Source: Conus ventricosus (taxonomy: Eukaryota > Mollusca > Gastropoda > Neogastropoda > Conidae). From it: a DNA stretch of 64,000 bases. The stretch is from positions 55,742,636 through 55,806,635 of the forward strand of contig CM031618.1 of assembly GCA_018398815.1 (NCBI GenBank), written 5' to 3'. Of this stretch, positions 30,442 to 44,084 are shown piece by piece. Each line of letters begins with the position of its first letter. Position 1 is the stretch's first letter. A program made the position numbers and the translations under genes. The notes under the pieces are model-generated. The model made no database searches and was not told the origin of the DNA. It saw nothing but the letters and a program-made list of their open reading frames with translations.

Positions 30442-31358
30442 GCTCCAGGAAGGCGCCCGACGACTGCTGACAGGACACCAGAAAAGATACAACAGTTCAC
30501 ACTCTTGCTCTGACCAACCACTGGAGTAACTGGATACCTTCCTTTGTCAGACAGACTAACACTTGGGGAGCTATGCATCTGCTGTCTCACTGTGCTGAAT
30601 TCTGGGACTTTACGTCACTGGTAATATCTTCGAATATTTTGGCGCCTCCTTACCGTTAACCAAGGTTTGACGCCGCTTTCGCTGTTGTTGGCTTGAACGA
30701 CAGAATTATAGGGAATGGTAGGGACCAAATTTTTTTTTTCTTCTTTACAGTGAAATAGTGGTTTTGGAGCTTAGCTTTCATGCTTACTGAAATGTCAGCA
30801 TGGGTAAATTCGGTCAGCTGTACTTTCTTGCTGTTTTCTGTTTCTCTTTCAGCTTGTACGGTCTGCCATTGCCTTGTTGCGATGCTGGTAAAAGCTGATT
30901 CAGAGGTTTGCTGGACTCTGCCAGAAACGTTTTTTTATTTCCATCAGTTATTACCTTGGTGGATGTGGGCTGAATACGTAAATCAACATCATGGAGGTGT
31001 GGGATGGAGGAGAATCGGATGTTTTCATGCCCAGCAAAAATCGCTGAGGATGTATGTTGAGGGTTTTATCGTCATTATAGTTCCATTCCTCCAGCCTTAT
31101 TTCCCTAGTGTAATTGGCCTTTTGTATGTATTATAAAAAGAGAATGAAGCCAAAAGGCATTTATTGCATGTTACCATAGCAAAATGGGTCCCGGAATTTA
31201 GGACAGTAATGTCGGATTTTTTTTCCCCATGTTTCACTCTTGACTGCTCATGCGCAGCTATGCGACGTCTTCATTGTCAGACAGACCAGTGCCTGTGAAG
31301 ATTGCATGTTCTTCCCTTCCAGCTGATCAGCTCATGGTGTGAGGTGTTGTTCTCGTCC
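30442..31358 (+). other. Probable 3' UTR / downstream flank of the coactosin-like gene
   Basis: No ORF of note. Follows the stop at 30,441 directly. The polyadenylation site was not identified. Confidence 0.4.
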
Positions 31359-31978
31359 TTCTGTTGGATGGACCAGCCTGTGTGTAAGTTAGTGTTCATG
31401 TCTATATGTCGCTGTTCTGTTGGATGGAGACTAGCCTGTGTGTAAGTTAGCGTTCATGTCTATATGTCGTTGTGTTGGGTGGACTAGCCTGTGTGTAAGT
31501 TAGTGTTCATGTCTATATGTCGCTGTTCTGTTGGATGGAGACTAGCCTGTGTGTAAGTTAGCGTTCATGTCTATATGTCGTTGTTGTGTTGGGTGGACTA
31601 GCCTGTGTGTAAGTTAGTGTTCATGTCTATATGTCGCTGTTCTGTTGGATGGAGACTAGCCTGTGTGTAAGTTAGCGTTCATGTCTATATGTCGTTGTTG
31701 TGTTGGATGGACTAGCCTGTGTGTAAGTTTGCGTTCATGTCTATATGTCATCGTTGTTCTGTTGGATGGAGACTAGCCTGTATGTAAGTCAGCGTTCATG
31801 TCTATATGTCGTTGTTTTGTTGGGTGGACTAACCTGTGTGTAAGTTAGCGTTCATGTCTATATGTCGTTGTTCTGTTGGATGGACTAGCCTGTGTGGAAG
31901 TTAGCGTTCATGTCTATATGTCGTTGTTCTGTTGGATGGACTAGCCTGTGTGGAAGTTAGCATTCATGTCTATATGTC
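31359..31978 (+). repeat. ~56-60-bp minisatellite, about 11 copies
   Basis: Unit contains TGTTGGATGGACTAGCCTGT, then GTAAGTTAGCGTTCATGTCT and ATATGTCGT. Confidence 0.92.
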
Positions 31979-32111
31979 TGACTGATCAAAATGCACTAAC
32001 AGCATTGGTTTTTGTCCCCCCTCAATTTTTTTTTTCTGTTCTGACTAGTGTTATTCTTACCTTGTGTTGATCTTGTGTAAGTGACTTGCTTTATTGTTTG
32101 TGTGAATGACT

Positions 32112-32245
32112 GTATTGTAGAAACAGTGCTGGTAACACCTGTGTATTGTATAAACCGTGTTGGTAACACCTGTGTATTGTATAAACCGTGTTGGTAACAC
32201 CTGTGCATTGTATAAACAGTATTGGTAACATCTGTGTATGGTATA
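32112..32245 (+). repeat. 31-bp tandem repeat, four copies
   Basis: Unit GTGTATTGTATAAACCGTGT plus TGGTAACACCT. Confidence 0.9.
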
Positions 32246-32474
32246 AGCACTTGTTATCATCTAAATCCTTTCTGTTACTTTTGTCCGTTTGGAGATTTCG
32301 TGCTGTCACTTGTCTTCCCTTTGATTGACTGGGCGTATGTTTCCTGCAGATCTGACTGATTGTGTAACATGTGGAGCGTCAGTGTCATCGAAAATCTCTC
32401 TCTTCTTTTTATCCATACAGAGCACCAGTGCTGTAACTTGTCTTTTGTTGACTGACTAGCGTGTGCAGATCGTT

Positions 32475-34683
32475 CCCCCCCCCCCCCCCCCCCCCCCCTT
32501 CCCCCCCCAAAGTCTTGACGAGAATGGATTAAGTCAATTGTTTTTCTTTCTGGAAGTCTAGACGAGAATGGATCGTGTAAATTGTTTTTCTTTCCACGAG
32601 CCTGACAAGTCAGAATTGATAATCAGTATTTTTGGGTGTTTTTTTTTTTCATCGTCTGCATCAAGGCTTGTCCAAAGTGTCATACCTCTTTTCTCTCGCT
32701 CGCCTGATCATACAGGGTGCTGCCACCCAGGGTTTTGTTTTTTTTGTTTTGTTTCCGTTTTTGTTTTGTTTTCTTTTCTTTTTTGTTGTTGAAAGAATGG
32801 ACCAAAAAGACCAAACGACAACTGCCACAGCATGGCGTGGGCTGGACTGTCATGTGACTGTGACACTGAACACACAGCTGTGTGGGCGTCGGTTTTCTAA
32901 GCCTTTTGCTTGGGTGTGGGTTGTTGTAGAGACAGCATTGTGTCGCCTGGGAAATAGAGCGAGCCTTTGGTGTAATGTAACATCTTTTTTTTTCTGTGTT
33001 CTTGTTTGTCTCCACGTCTAGTCTGACAGCGGTGTGAAATGACGGAGTTGTTCTGGGGGACACCAGCCTGACCAACGCATCAGCACACTCTGGTTGTCTG
33101 GTTTTTGCCGTTGATAAACACGTGTAATCATGTATTCGCTTGTAAGTCCAGACTGACCAATGCAGGTGCAGACTTTTTCTTTTTTTGTGTGTGTGTTCTG
33201 TCTGACAAACGTGTAAAGACTCTTTTGTCCCTGTCCACTCAGCTGACCAGTACACATGAATATCTAATCGGTTTGTTGTTGAATGAGCACATGCACATAC
33301 AGTTTTGTCTTAGTACCAAAAAAAAAACCCAGTAGGATCAGTGGGAACACCATAATTAGGGTATTTGTTATGGTTTGTTTAGAAGTGGTACCTTTTAATT
33401 AGACCTGAAATGCTGGTCTGGGTGCTAGTCTTTCAGTTTGACACATCCTACAGATGTTCTGTGGACAGGATCCACTTGTGAGAGATTCCATAGTGACAAG
33501 GAAAGTGTCCCTGGCAACATTGTATTGGAAAATCACTTTGACAGGTCAACAGAAATATATGCAGGCTGGAGAAGAAAACAACAAAAAAAAGATGGCCTTG
33601 TACTGTGGTGACATACTCTCCTCCAGGGAGATCAGCCTGTTTTACACACTGAGAAATCTGTCGTAACACTGAACCCAGCGCAAGAAGATATGATGCAGTG
33701 CATTACAATACAAAGCAGTACACCATCTCCCTGGAAAAGAGGGAGGAGGGGAGGGGAGCGGGCGTAGCAGACACAGTTGATTACATGTTCGGAGTTTTCG
33801 GCTTTTATTTCACAAAACGGATATTTTTATTTTAATGTAGTACCTCAAAGAAAGTTTTTTTTGTTTTTTTTTTAACCTCCCTTGATCTGAGTCGGCTGGA
33901 AAAACTATGCGTATGCAGATTCGACAGCCTGTGAGAATTGCCACAACTGACTGACTCTGGTGAGAGTTGACAGATCTGTTTCAGACTTTTTTTTTCCTCA
34001 GTGTTTGTTCTTTGTTTACAGGAATGATCTAACATTTGTCAGTATTATACACACTATATGTGCTTGTCATTGATAGAAAAATGATTTTGTTTTTTTCTCA
34101 GTATTTCTAAGCAGGTTACAGACATTTTGGGCAGCTTGTTCCTGTTTAACCAGGTTGCTTGTTGAGAAGGGAAAGTTAATTCGTTGTGTCGTGTTTATTT
34201 CTTGTTAAATTAATTCATTTGATTATGTGTGTCTTGTTTTGCTTAATTGTTTGTTTGAGTTTCTTGGTGCAATTTCATTTTCATGCATGTAACAAGAACT
34301 TTTACATTTTGATATGTTGTTATACTATCTGTTGGCTTTTTTTTTCCAATATGTGCTGTGAATCAATAATACAGATATCCAGAATTTGAAGATAGAAAAA
34401 CCAAGTGATGGTGTTGTACTCAGTGAATCAATTAAACTAATTCACCAGACTTTGAATTTAGAAAACCCATGATAATGATAATGTGTTCATTTTCAGGTTG
34501 AAGGGAAAAAAATGTATGACTGGACTAAAGAGACAATAACCCATTGAGTTAACCGGACATATTTCTGTACAGTTAAAGAATTCTTTTATTGTTAGCTTTT
34601 TGAATCTGAAAACTTATCAGAATTTTTGAAGGAAGCCATACACCAACATCACAAGACAATATTTCAAAGTGAAAGGGTATTTC
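32475..34683. other. Noncoding stretch with a C24 tract
   Basis: C tract at 32,475-32,498. Apparent ORFs at 32,632-33,255 overlap on both strands and look like chance frames. No gene recognised. Confidence 0.4.
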
Positions 34684-35155
34684 AAAGAGGCCGAAGGGGG
34701 CCGGAATAGCCTAGTGGTAGAGCGCTGGACTCGTAATCTTGGGTTGTGGGTTCGAATCTCTGCCAGGCCGTTTCGGTTCAGAGGGATTTTTTCCTCAGAG
34801 TTAACATTGGTTCTGACTCCATTACCCATACAGTTCTTCGAATGAGACTATAAACCGAGGTTCCGTGTGTGAACGCACGCATAACATCTTGCACACATGT
34901 AAAATCCCATTACCAACTTTCGGAAGAGAAAGCCTGTTCGGCCGTTGGTATGGATGACACGTTACACATAGCATGCACCTTCCCCGAAGTTAGAGTATGG
35001 CTGCCTTTATGGCGAGATAAAAAATGGTCATACACACAAAACTCTACTCCCTTTGCTGGGTGGATGGGATTAATCCTTGCCTGTCTATACGGGGAGTGTC
35101 TGCAGGAGTATCAGCCTGCATACGCAGAAAAAATAAAAAAAGAAGAAAAAGAGGC
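34684..35155 (+). mobile_element. Full-length tRNA-headed SINE, probable 8-bp target duplication
   Basis: Head GGCCGGAATAGCCTAGTGGT, B-box GGTTCGAATCT, body, and 3' end GCATACGCAG followed by an A/AAG-rich tail. AAAGAGGC occurs at 34,684-34,691 and 35,148-35,155. Confidence 0.8.
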
Positions 35156-36121
35156 AGGAAACACATTAGGAGCAATGAATATTCAAAGATGTTGCATGAA
35201 AGGCCTGTCACATGATCAGACACATGACACAATGCCATAGACAGGTTTCAGTTTCTGGAAGCCTTGAGAAGTCCTGGGAAAGTAGAAAGGTGTTTTCCAG
35301 GACGTAAAAAGTGCTGAAAAAACAGCGGAGACTAAAAGAATTTAAAAAAAAGAAGAAAAGGACAATAATTTATCTTTCATGTGAGCAAAAATCTCAATTT
35401 CGTTCTCCACGGGAAACTGAGGGACATAAAGGGGAAAAAACCAAGGGCTAACACTTGTTAAAAAATGCGATGGAAGACAATATCACCCCGCTGGTTTGCC
35501 ACTTGCATTATTTCCATTTAACACATGTCACATTTGCTACTTAAATTTCCTGCTAGCTGTTGTAAGCATGTTGTACTCAGGGAAGATAGGGGGAAAAAGC
35601 GAGTGTGTTTTCTTGGATAGTCGGCTACAAACAAGAGACTGCCAATACAAGTTGACTTCTTCCGCCAATTGCCCGAAACAGGTGTGTAAGATAGAATCTC
35701 AGCATCTCAAACATGGACAAAAGAGCAGTTAGGCATGTTGATGATTATAGTATACGGTCTGGAAGTATTTAGTAAAGCAGCACCCAGGAAAGGTCCTTGA
35801 ACTTTGTTGGGTTTTTTTCCCAGACATGTTTACCTCCCGACCTCACCGGGAGATTCTCCCGAGTTCAGACGTTGTTATACGGTCTCCCCGCTCGACTTCA
35901 AATCTCCCGATCGCGAAACGCGCTTTCCTCCCGTTGTTCACACGAAACCACTTCGGCAGATTTCCGATCCAGAATTTATCAACATACAGTTCACTGTCGG
36001 TGGCGCCCGGCCAAGTTACCTGTTCTCTCGCGCGTGTGCGGTGATGAGTTACGCGTCCGCCATAGTCGTCGCGGGCGGGAAGTTGATGCAGCTAAAACGC
36101 TACCACTTCTGCGCAGTGAAA
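35156..36121 (+). other. Region upstream of the hAT-like gene, GC-rich near its end
   Basis: 35,830-36,121 is GC-rich with many CpG (for example GCGCCCGGCC, TACGCGTCCGCC) unlike its surroundings, so it may be the element's promoter. Long frames here are probably incidental. Confidence 0.35.
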
Positions 36122-36809
36122 ATGGCGGCGATTGAGAAGAAGCGTGCTCATGAAACTGATGAAAGCGGCGGCGACTCAGACTGTGATTCCCGTGTGATTG
36201 ATGCGGTTAAGAAGAAGAAGAAGAAATATTTTCAAAAGTTCAAGCTGCAGTACCAGACAGACTTCCCGGACATTATATCATCAAGTAAAGGACAGAGTTC
36301 GCCTTCTGCACCAAGTGCAAACTTCACTTCAGTATCTCGCATGGCGGACAACACGACATAAAAAGGCATGTCAACTGTGAGTCTCATAAGTGTTGCACGC
36401 GCAGTTCCGGCCCACAGATTACGAACTTTTTTACGGCTGCCGTGACCAAAGACGACGCCAAAGGAAAGTTGGAAGATGACATCACAAAGGCAGAAGCAGC
36501 ACTGTGTCGAGTGATAGGACATTGTAACATGCCTATGGCCACTGCAGACATGTTGACACGGTGTGTCAAATTCATGTTTCCAGACAGCAAGATTGCAGCA
36601 GGTAAGTCAGATTTTGGTCTGATAATGTATGATATGCCTTTATAATAAATAATGAGTGTTTGTTATTCTGTCCGGCTTAGTTCTCTCTCTCTCCCTCTGT
36701 CCCTCTCTCTCTCTCTTTCTGTCCCTCTATCTTCTCTCTCTCTCTCTTTCACTCTCTTTTCTCTTTCTCTCCCTTTCTTTCACTCTCTCTCTCTCTCTTT
36801 CTCTCTGTG

Positions 36810-36871
<62 letters not shown>

Positions 36872-37136
36872 ACACACACATACACACGAACACACACACA
36901 TTTTGGCATCGCCCTCTGTTCATTTTTTAAGTATTATATAGTATGGTTTGAATTTTTTTGCAATCTATTAATATGTTCTCAGAGAAAAAAGAGAAAAACT
37001 GAATAATAACTTTATATAATGTCATGACTTTTGTTGAATAAAAAAAAAAGTTTAATTAAAAAAAATTTAAGAGCAAGCAACTTCATAAAAATACATAAGG
37101 CTCTCTTTCTCTCTCCCTCTCTTCCTCCCCCTTATT

Positions 37137-37190
<54 letters not shown>

Positions 37191-38797
37191 ATACACCAAC
37201 TCAGACAGAGAATTTCTAGTAAGATTTTTTTAAAATTTCTGTTGCAGGAATGAAATGCGGCCGTAACAAAGCTACTGCAGTCATCAAAGCCTTAGCTCAA
37301 GACACCAAGCATTCTCTTCGGGCAAGAATGAAAAGGGGCCCCTTTACCATTTCAACCGACGGCTCAAACGACTCTGATTCCAAGCTGTACCCTATAGTGA
37401 TCCGCTGTGTCAATGATTCTGGCCTTGTATGTTCAGAACTGCTCTCCATTCCTGTTTGTGATGGGCCTGCAACAGGGGAAAACATCTTCAAACTTCTCAA
37501 CAAAGAGCTTATGGACAGCGAAGTTCCATGGCCAATTGTTTGAGCCTAGGTTGCGACAATGCACCTGTGATGACGGGACACAAGAAAGGTGTGTACGCCT
37601 TCATCAAAGGAAAGCAGCCCGAAATCTTCCTCTCAGGTTGTACGCTTCACATGGTCCACAATGGCGCCAAAGCTGCAGCTGCTCATCTACCCCCAGTAGC
37701 AACTGTATTGGTTGACATCTACTACTACCTTGATAAAGGGGACAGGAAAGAGCGTGTGAAGATTATACAAAGCCTATACGACGTTGAACAGAGGAAAATC
37801 CTGAAACACGTATGCACTCGATGGCTGAGTATTGGCAGATGCTTGGAGCGACTTCTGAACAACTGGGACCCATTGAAGGAATTTTTCCTGGACGAGAAAA
37901 ATGCTCTGCCAAAGAATGCTTCTGGGGAGATCGAGAAGGGCTATGCTTCCACGAAAGTGGAAAGCATCTTTGACTTCATTCGAAGTCCCACAAACAAGCT
38001 CTTCTGCCTTTTCCTTCTCCATCAAATAAAAGTGTTTGATGCCTTCTGGTCGGCTTTCAGTCAGAAAAACCGATGATTCAGAAACTGAGAAGAGGAATGC
38101 TTAAGCTGATGAGAAGTATTTTGACCAGGTTCGTTAAGCCCAACGCCATGTTGTACAAGTCTCCGGAAACTTTTTGACTACAAACTGCCTGCCAACATCA
38201 AAGTCAACAGCGAACTTGTCATTGGAGAGGATGCTCGTCAGTTCCTCCAGGACAAAGAGGTTCATCATCTCCGAGACAAACGTGTGGAGGAGTTTTCACA
38301 AGTGCAAAGAAGTACTTCGTCTCTTTAATGGACTACCTGAAGAAGTGGCTTCCAGTGAACGATCCTTTGCTTCTCCATGCTGAGGTGGCTGATGTTGGCC
38401 TACAAACAGAGTCAAAGCTGACAAGCCTGAAGTTTTTCCTGCAGAGATATCCATGTCTGCTGCCTGGGGTGTCACAGCTGACACAGTCATTGAACAGTTC
38501 ATCACATATCATGTACTGATATAAGGCAATGTGTGACTGAAGGGGATGCTGATGGATTGATTCCACATGGAAAAGATTGGGGAACTGGATGAAGGGCTTC
38601 TGTCAGAATTGTCTCTTGTGATGAGAGGTATCTTGACTATTCCTCATGGCAGCGCTCACTGTGAGCGTGTCTTCTCATGTGTCAAGAAGAACAGGACTAG
38701 CCAGCGGGCCTCCTTTCAGATGTTACCCTGGAGAGTTTACTGGTGGTCAAATCAGATCCCAGGAACCTGTCGAGGCTGTCAGGGACATGTCCTCTGA
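36122..38797 (+). pseudogene. hAT-superfamily transposase with BED-like zinc finger, frameshifted, one intron
   Basis: Starts MAAIEKKRAHETDESGGDSD. A BED-type finger follows in another frame after about 36,290 (FCTKCKLHFSISHGGQHDIK, with RHVNCESHK). Then MPMATADMLTRCVKFMFPDS. An intron with clean borders (GCAG|GTAAGT at 36,602; TTGCAG|GA at 37,247) interrupts the codon leading into GMKCGRNKATAVIKALAQ. The catalytic-like part reads FTISTDGSNDSDSKLYPIVI, then shifts frame near 37,540 (CDNAPVMTGHKKGVYAFIKG; HVCTRWLSI), with further breaks after 38,076. The C-terminal hAT dimerisation motif is IPHGSAHCERVFSCVKKN (38,660-38,713). At least four breaks, so probably inactive, unless assembly indels explain some. 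Confidence 0.72.
36675..37195 (+). repeat. CT/CA microsatellites inside the hAT intron
   Basis: CT-rich 36,680-36,808, (CA)n 36,810-36,900, CT-rich 37,100-37,190. Confidence 0.9.
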
Positions 38798-38887
38798 ATC
38801 CGTGCGCAGGTTAAGAAGTGCTTACACGCAAAGTCTTAAGCACCACTAGACTAACCTAAAATGAAAAGACAGCTAGCCATGTACTGT

Positions 38888-39190
38888 ATATTCATCATGC
38901 AGAACTATTTTTAATTTAGTGAAAAGTGCTATTTCCTCTCCCTGTGTGTAGTCACCATGCAGAACTGTATCTAGTTAGTGACAAACTGTGCTGGCTGCTC
39001 TCCCGTGTGTAGCATCATGCAGAGCTGTATGAAGTTAGTGACAAACTGTGCTGGCTGCTCTCCGTGTGTAGGCTCATCAGACTGTATGAAGTTAGTGACA
39101 AACTGTGCTGCTGCTCTCCCTGTGTGTAGCATCATGCAGAACTGATGAAGTTAGTGGAAAAGTGCTGGTTGCTCTCCCTGTGGTGTAACT
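38888..39190 (+). repeat. ~64-bp degenerate tandem repeat, about five copies
   Basis: Unit contains CATCATGCAGAACTGTATGA, AGTTAGTGACAAACTGTGCT and GCTCTCCCTGTGTGTAG. It lies just after the hAT C-terminus and could be part of its 3' region. Confidence 0.8.
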
Positions 39191-39199
39191 GAACAATAA

Positions 39200-41066
39200 A
39201 AAGTGCTGCCTGCAGAACTCTATGACAGAGTGACGTTTTCCTGTGTTTCTTCATCATGTTGAGCACACACACAACAAAGGGTAAAGTGAGATATATATTC
39301 TAAAGCTGTCGCAGAAATGTGTTTTCCCAGTCATATTAATTGTTATTGGTTTAACGTGCGAGGGGAAATCTACTGTTTTGAGACCAATCTACTGGTTGCT
39401 ACACCTAATCTACTGGTCAAGGGATAGAGGGGTAAACAGGTCTGTTTTCCAAGAGACCTGCAGGTACCATGCACAGGTGTCAGCTTGACGAACACCATCA
39501 GCTTCCCCTCTGGTGCACAACATTGTCAGTGAGATGGAGCCACATGGCTTTTGGTGCATGCTTCTTTCTGTCTTTTTAATACAGCTCCTTGCAGATCTAG
39601 TGGCTTTCGCATATGAATCCAAAAGTAAGATTTCGCATGTTTAGAATGTTCTGTTCTTCTGTAGTGTTTTGATTTTCAAGGGAAAGTTCGGCTGTGTACG
39701 GCAGACTGATTATGCGAAATGCAGGAAATGTATTTTGTTAAACTAGAGCAGGTGGTGAAATGGGAACATGCGTGACGCGGTTTGAAAGCGTGTCACGTTC
39801 AGTAGCATGTCCTCCTACAGGAAGTGCATTGCTGCGCGTGTAGTCGGGTGTGAAATGTTTCGTGACTTTTTGTTTTTAATGACACAGGTTTTAATTACCA
39901 CAAAAATGTAGACAATCTGCTGTACAGTGTATCAGTTAAAACGCAGCATTTTTTCTGCTTCTCCTGTCTTTTTTGTCTTTTCTTTTAAATTCTCATTCTT
40001 TCTTTGATAGTGCTAAATTTGTTTTAGACGATAGGCCATACACCTGTAATTACAACAGCCGCTGTCCCACCTAAAAAATGCAAGCACTTTGAGCCCAAAT
40101 TTAACCAAGTTTCTGTTCTGATGGATGTGGGTTTGAATCTCTTTGTACTCAACCTAAAAAGTGGCAGTTGTCGCTGCCTGTCTTGGCATGTTGCCATTCT
40201 GGTGATGTTGGTGTAGTACAACATAGGACCCCTCTGCCCATCTGTCTGACATTACCTGAGGGGGGGGGGGGTCGGGGAGGGGGGGGGGGGGGGCTATGGA
40301 TACTGAATCTCAGTTAAGCATTAAGACACCAGGGGTTATTCTCACAGTGTATGTAATGACCAAATTTTCAAGGCAGTTTCCAAACTTATTAAGACAAGAT
40401 ACAGGTTTTTTTTCTTTTCCCCCACAAGTCCCAATCACACCATATTCTTGTATAAAAAAAAATCTGATAACATAGTATGCTGTGCATGTGTCTGTGTGAT
40501 AGTGTTTTTTATAATTGGCCATTGAGGTCGCCCTCCTTCATTCTGAAAATCCAGAATCGATCCATACACCAATGCATACTTCCCAGATTCTTGCTTACCT
40601 CACACATTGCTATTTGAAGTTTTTTTCAAACAGATCCATATTATCAGGACTTTTCTGAGCCTTTGCTGTTGATTTAGTGGTATCTGGGTGGCTGAATTGT
40701 CTACAATCACGGTCCGTGGATTGTCCTGAAGAACTCTTTCTCAGCATGATACGAGTTGGAAAAATTGGGGAAAAAAAACAAAACGTTTTTGATTAGAATT
40801 TATGGCTTTTGCAAGTAGCAGCCTCTAGCACTGGAGTCTATGACTCAAAACTCTTGTGTCATAACACTCCAACATTCCCAGGTGTAGTGTAAGGGAATGC
40901 ACTGTGGGCTCACACACATTGGCAGAATCAGTGGTTAACAGGTAACGAAGAACAGGCCGATCAGTAGCTGAAAGGTTGACATCGCCAAAACTCACAGTTG
41001 ATGGGGCACCAGAAATCAGACTGAGAATGTTCCTGGCAAGATTTCTGGTTCTGTGTCTGTCTGATT

Positions 41067-41097
<31 letters not shown>

Positions 41098-43520
41098 CCC
41101 ATCCACCGCCCCCCGAAGGAATTCCATTGATGACAGAGCTGACAATCTATAGACACATGTGATACTCCCTCTGCATTATCTCTTTAACCCTTATGCCGTC
41201 AGGTGTTTGCCAGTGACGGATATCCAAGCAATCAGTCCCATTGGTCATAATCACTGTCTGGATCTTTTCCAGGCTTGTGCCTGGCTGCACAAATGATTGA
41301 AAAAGTGAAGAGTGAAAACAGAGCTATTGATGCTATGCAAGTAGTGCGAAAGCCGTCTTGAATGTTTCTATGCATGGATTACTTCTGATCTTTTGATCCT
41401 GAATGAGAATAACATATGTACGCCCTGCATTATTAGTCTCTCTTGATGTCAGCATGAATGAAAATGTTTGCAATATAAGGAGGATAATAAATTCAGGGGA
41501 TAACGTGCATGCATAGAGGATAACGTGCATTCGCCATGCATTATTGTCTTTGTAGATGATGGTGCAAATGAAAATATTTGCAATTGTAAGGAGGAAAATA
41601 GATGGAGGGGATTAACCTTTCAATGGCTTGAATTAATGATGTAATTAGAAGAATCTTTTTTAAGAAACCTGTGATAGAGCTGGTTTCAAAGCAGTCGTTG
41701 CCAGTGCAGTAGAATTACACTGTAAACATTTTAAAAAGAAAAAAAAGGATTACCTCCGTCTGAAGTCCAAATTTTAAGAAAACTCCAACTCTGGGTCTTA
41801 ACTCTCATCCCTACAACCCGGTTTTTCCGGTTTGCAGAAATCCTACACTTCCTTCCTGCAGCCCGGAAAACTGGGCAGCACAAAATCCCTCCTTTCCTTC
41901 CTGCAGCCTGGAAAATCGGTTCTGACTGTAAGTGCTTTGAACATCGCGTGAGTCGCGTCATCGGTACACGCCATGACCGGGTCGCTTGCAGGGCAGTGTT
42001 TATGAATGGAATGGATGCCAGACGGCCCCTACAGAGTGAGAAAGTGGCCGCCGCTCTGTTTTGGCCGGTTCACTACTGCATATGTGGCAGTTCTCACTTT
42101 ACACTTCTTCTTTTTTTCTCTAGATCCAGGAATGAAGGGAATACTCATATTATAAGAATCTAGGAACAAGAGGAAGTAATGGTTCATAGAAAAGTAGGAA
42201 TGAAAGAGTTAAGAGGGAACAAGCATTTTGTTCTTCTTCGTTCTTTCTTTCTCTGTCTTCCAGCACATGCCTTCTCAGTGGCATTAGCGTCGTAGGTTTG
42301 CCTTGTGGTGCTGTGCATCAGAATGTTTCTTCTCCACTGAGATTTAGCACTGCTCCTATTCAGACTTTGTGACGCAAGGTTGAAGCTTGGTTGATGCCTG
42401 ACTTCAGCAATCAGAAAGCTCTATGAGAGAAAAGACATGAGTTATATGACAAAATAGCAGAACAGGAGCAGGTAGGCTCCCATGCAGAAGAAACGTGTCG
42501 GTTGTTAGGATTGTGTAGAAGCCAGTAAGATCTGTACAGTCTCACCATGCCTGATGCAAGGTTTTGATATCATTCTAGGCAGGACTCTTCAAAATGTGCA
42601 ATACGTTCGACCAAGATGCTTCGAAACTGTCACCTGCTGTTAGCAAGTGCATGATGCATGCAGTTAACATCAAACACTGCATTATTCTTTACGCATGTTG
42701 GCATCAGTTCTCCATTCAGATGCTGATGCCTTGTCTGTGATGGTATTAGTTGTTTCTGCGGCGTCTTTCCGTGTTTCTGTTTCACAGCATGACATTACCA
42801 CCATAACTATCTTCATCAGCGCAAGCAGACATTTGCTGATCTTGCTGTTGTATAGGCTCTTTGCTGGTTTAGTCGGAGCCGCTTTAAAAGGTGCTGATCT
42901 TTTTTTTTTCTTCATAGACATGTTTTTCAGTCATAGATTTAAAGCTCCTATGTGCCTTTTTTGTGTGCAAGAGGTGGGTTAATTGGTATAAACTTGGCTT
43001 GTTTTATTACATAGGTTGTCTGAGAATGATGTTTGTTTTTTTTTCTTTTTCTTTATATCCTTCATGGGACTGGGTATTGCATGGCTTGTTTAATCATTTG
43101 TAGAGGAAAATGAAGTGTAGAAAGTACTGTCTGTATGTGTGACCTTGTGACGGATTGAAAAAGAACCTTATGTACTTTTTGGGCCATGTTGTTGTTAACC
43201 ATAACATACATGTTTCTGTTGCTCATATTCGTTATCTATATTGGCAGGAAGAATCTGAAGGGCATTCTATGAAAACCAAACAAGAAACAAATTCTGTGCC
43301 CTCTCGGTGATCTTGCTCTTGAGTCTCTCTCATGTGCCCAGTCACACTGAGGTTAACCTCTTTACCATCCACGTCTCCAGCAGTCACCAGGAAGCTGTCG
43401 GCGTCGGCTCATCATTAGGCAACCCACCGGAGTAGACGCTGCACTGCTGCCTGACCAGTGCCTTAGTGTTCAGAGGTGCTTGTTCTGAACTGATACATGC
43501 AGGATACTGCTAACCTAAAC
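39200..43520. other. Noncoding stretch, homopolymer tracts only
   Basis: G-rich tracts at about 40,261-40,293 and a C29 tract at 41,067-41,095. No exon, RNA gene or known element recognised. Confidence 0.4.
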
Positions 43521-43539
43521 CTCTGGTAAGGTTAAAGGT

Positions 43540-43800
43540 TAAAAGCGTAGCCTAACTGCGCAAGGGGCAGCGAACTGTTGCAAGTTTGCTGTGTCTGAGG
43601 TAAGGCGTGAAGGAAGCTGGAGCCCATCCCTCCGTCACTTTAACCTTTAACCTTCCCTGACCTGAAGTAGGCTCTGGCTTACTGCTGCGTTGTTAGGGAA
43701 AGTCTTCAGGACATGAAAAATCTGACTCCACGGGAGGTTTTAAACTCAGGATCATGAGCTCAGCTGGCAAACGCTGTAACCATTGGATCATGGGCCTTGC
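43540..43800 (-). mobile_element. Diverged tRNA-headed SINE-like copy
   Basis: On the minus strand ATGGTTACAGCGTTTGCCAG (A-box position) and CCTGAGTTTAAAACC (B-box position, degenerate) at about 43,735-43,795, followed by a body rich in AAGGTTAAAG. Confidence 0.4.
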
Positions 43801-44084
43801 TGCAGCGACAGTCAGTTTTCGTTTCTTTTTTTTTCCTGTCTCCCTTTTCATGTCCCATTGATGGCATTACTTCCCCACCGTTCATTCTGACTCTCTAGAC
43901 ATAGCTACACCCATATAGATAGATAGATAGAGATATATGTATATGTATATGATGTAAAATTCAACTTTAAATCTGAGTTGCTTGCTGGACACCTCACCAT
44001 GTTGTTGTACTCGTAATATTATATATTTATTATTGTGTTTCAAGGGTTTTCCCCCACACCCCTCTGTTCCTTATTTCTTCCAGG

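Noticed and set aside
32632..33255. ORFs of 129 and 191 codons on opposite strands
   Set aside because: Low-complexity T- and K-rich translations covering the same DNA; no conserved motif.
35797..36361. 112- and 185-codon ORFs upstream of and across the hAT start
   Set aside because: Only the part from the ATG at 36,122 has hAT-like composition; the upstream part is CpG-rich DNA open in three frames, more like a promoter.
41184..42210. Possible second TTAA-type element (TTAACCCTTATGCCG)
   Set aside because: No matching inverted end with TTAA was found; the candidate at 42,207 shares too little.
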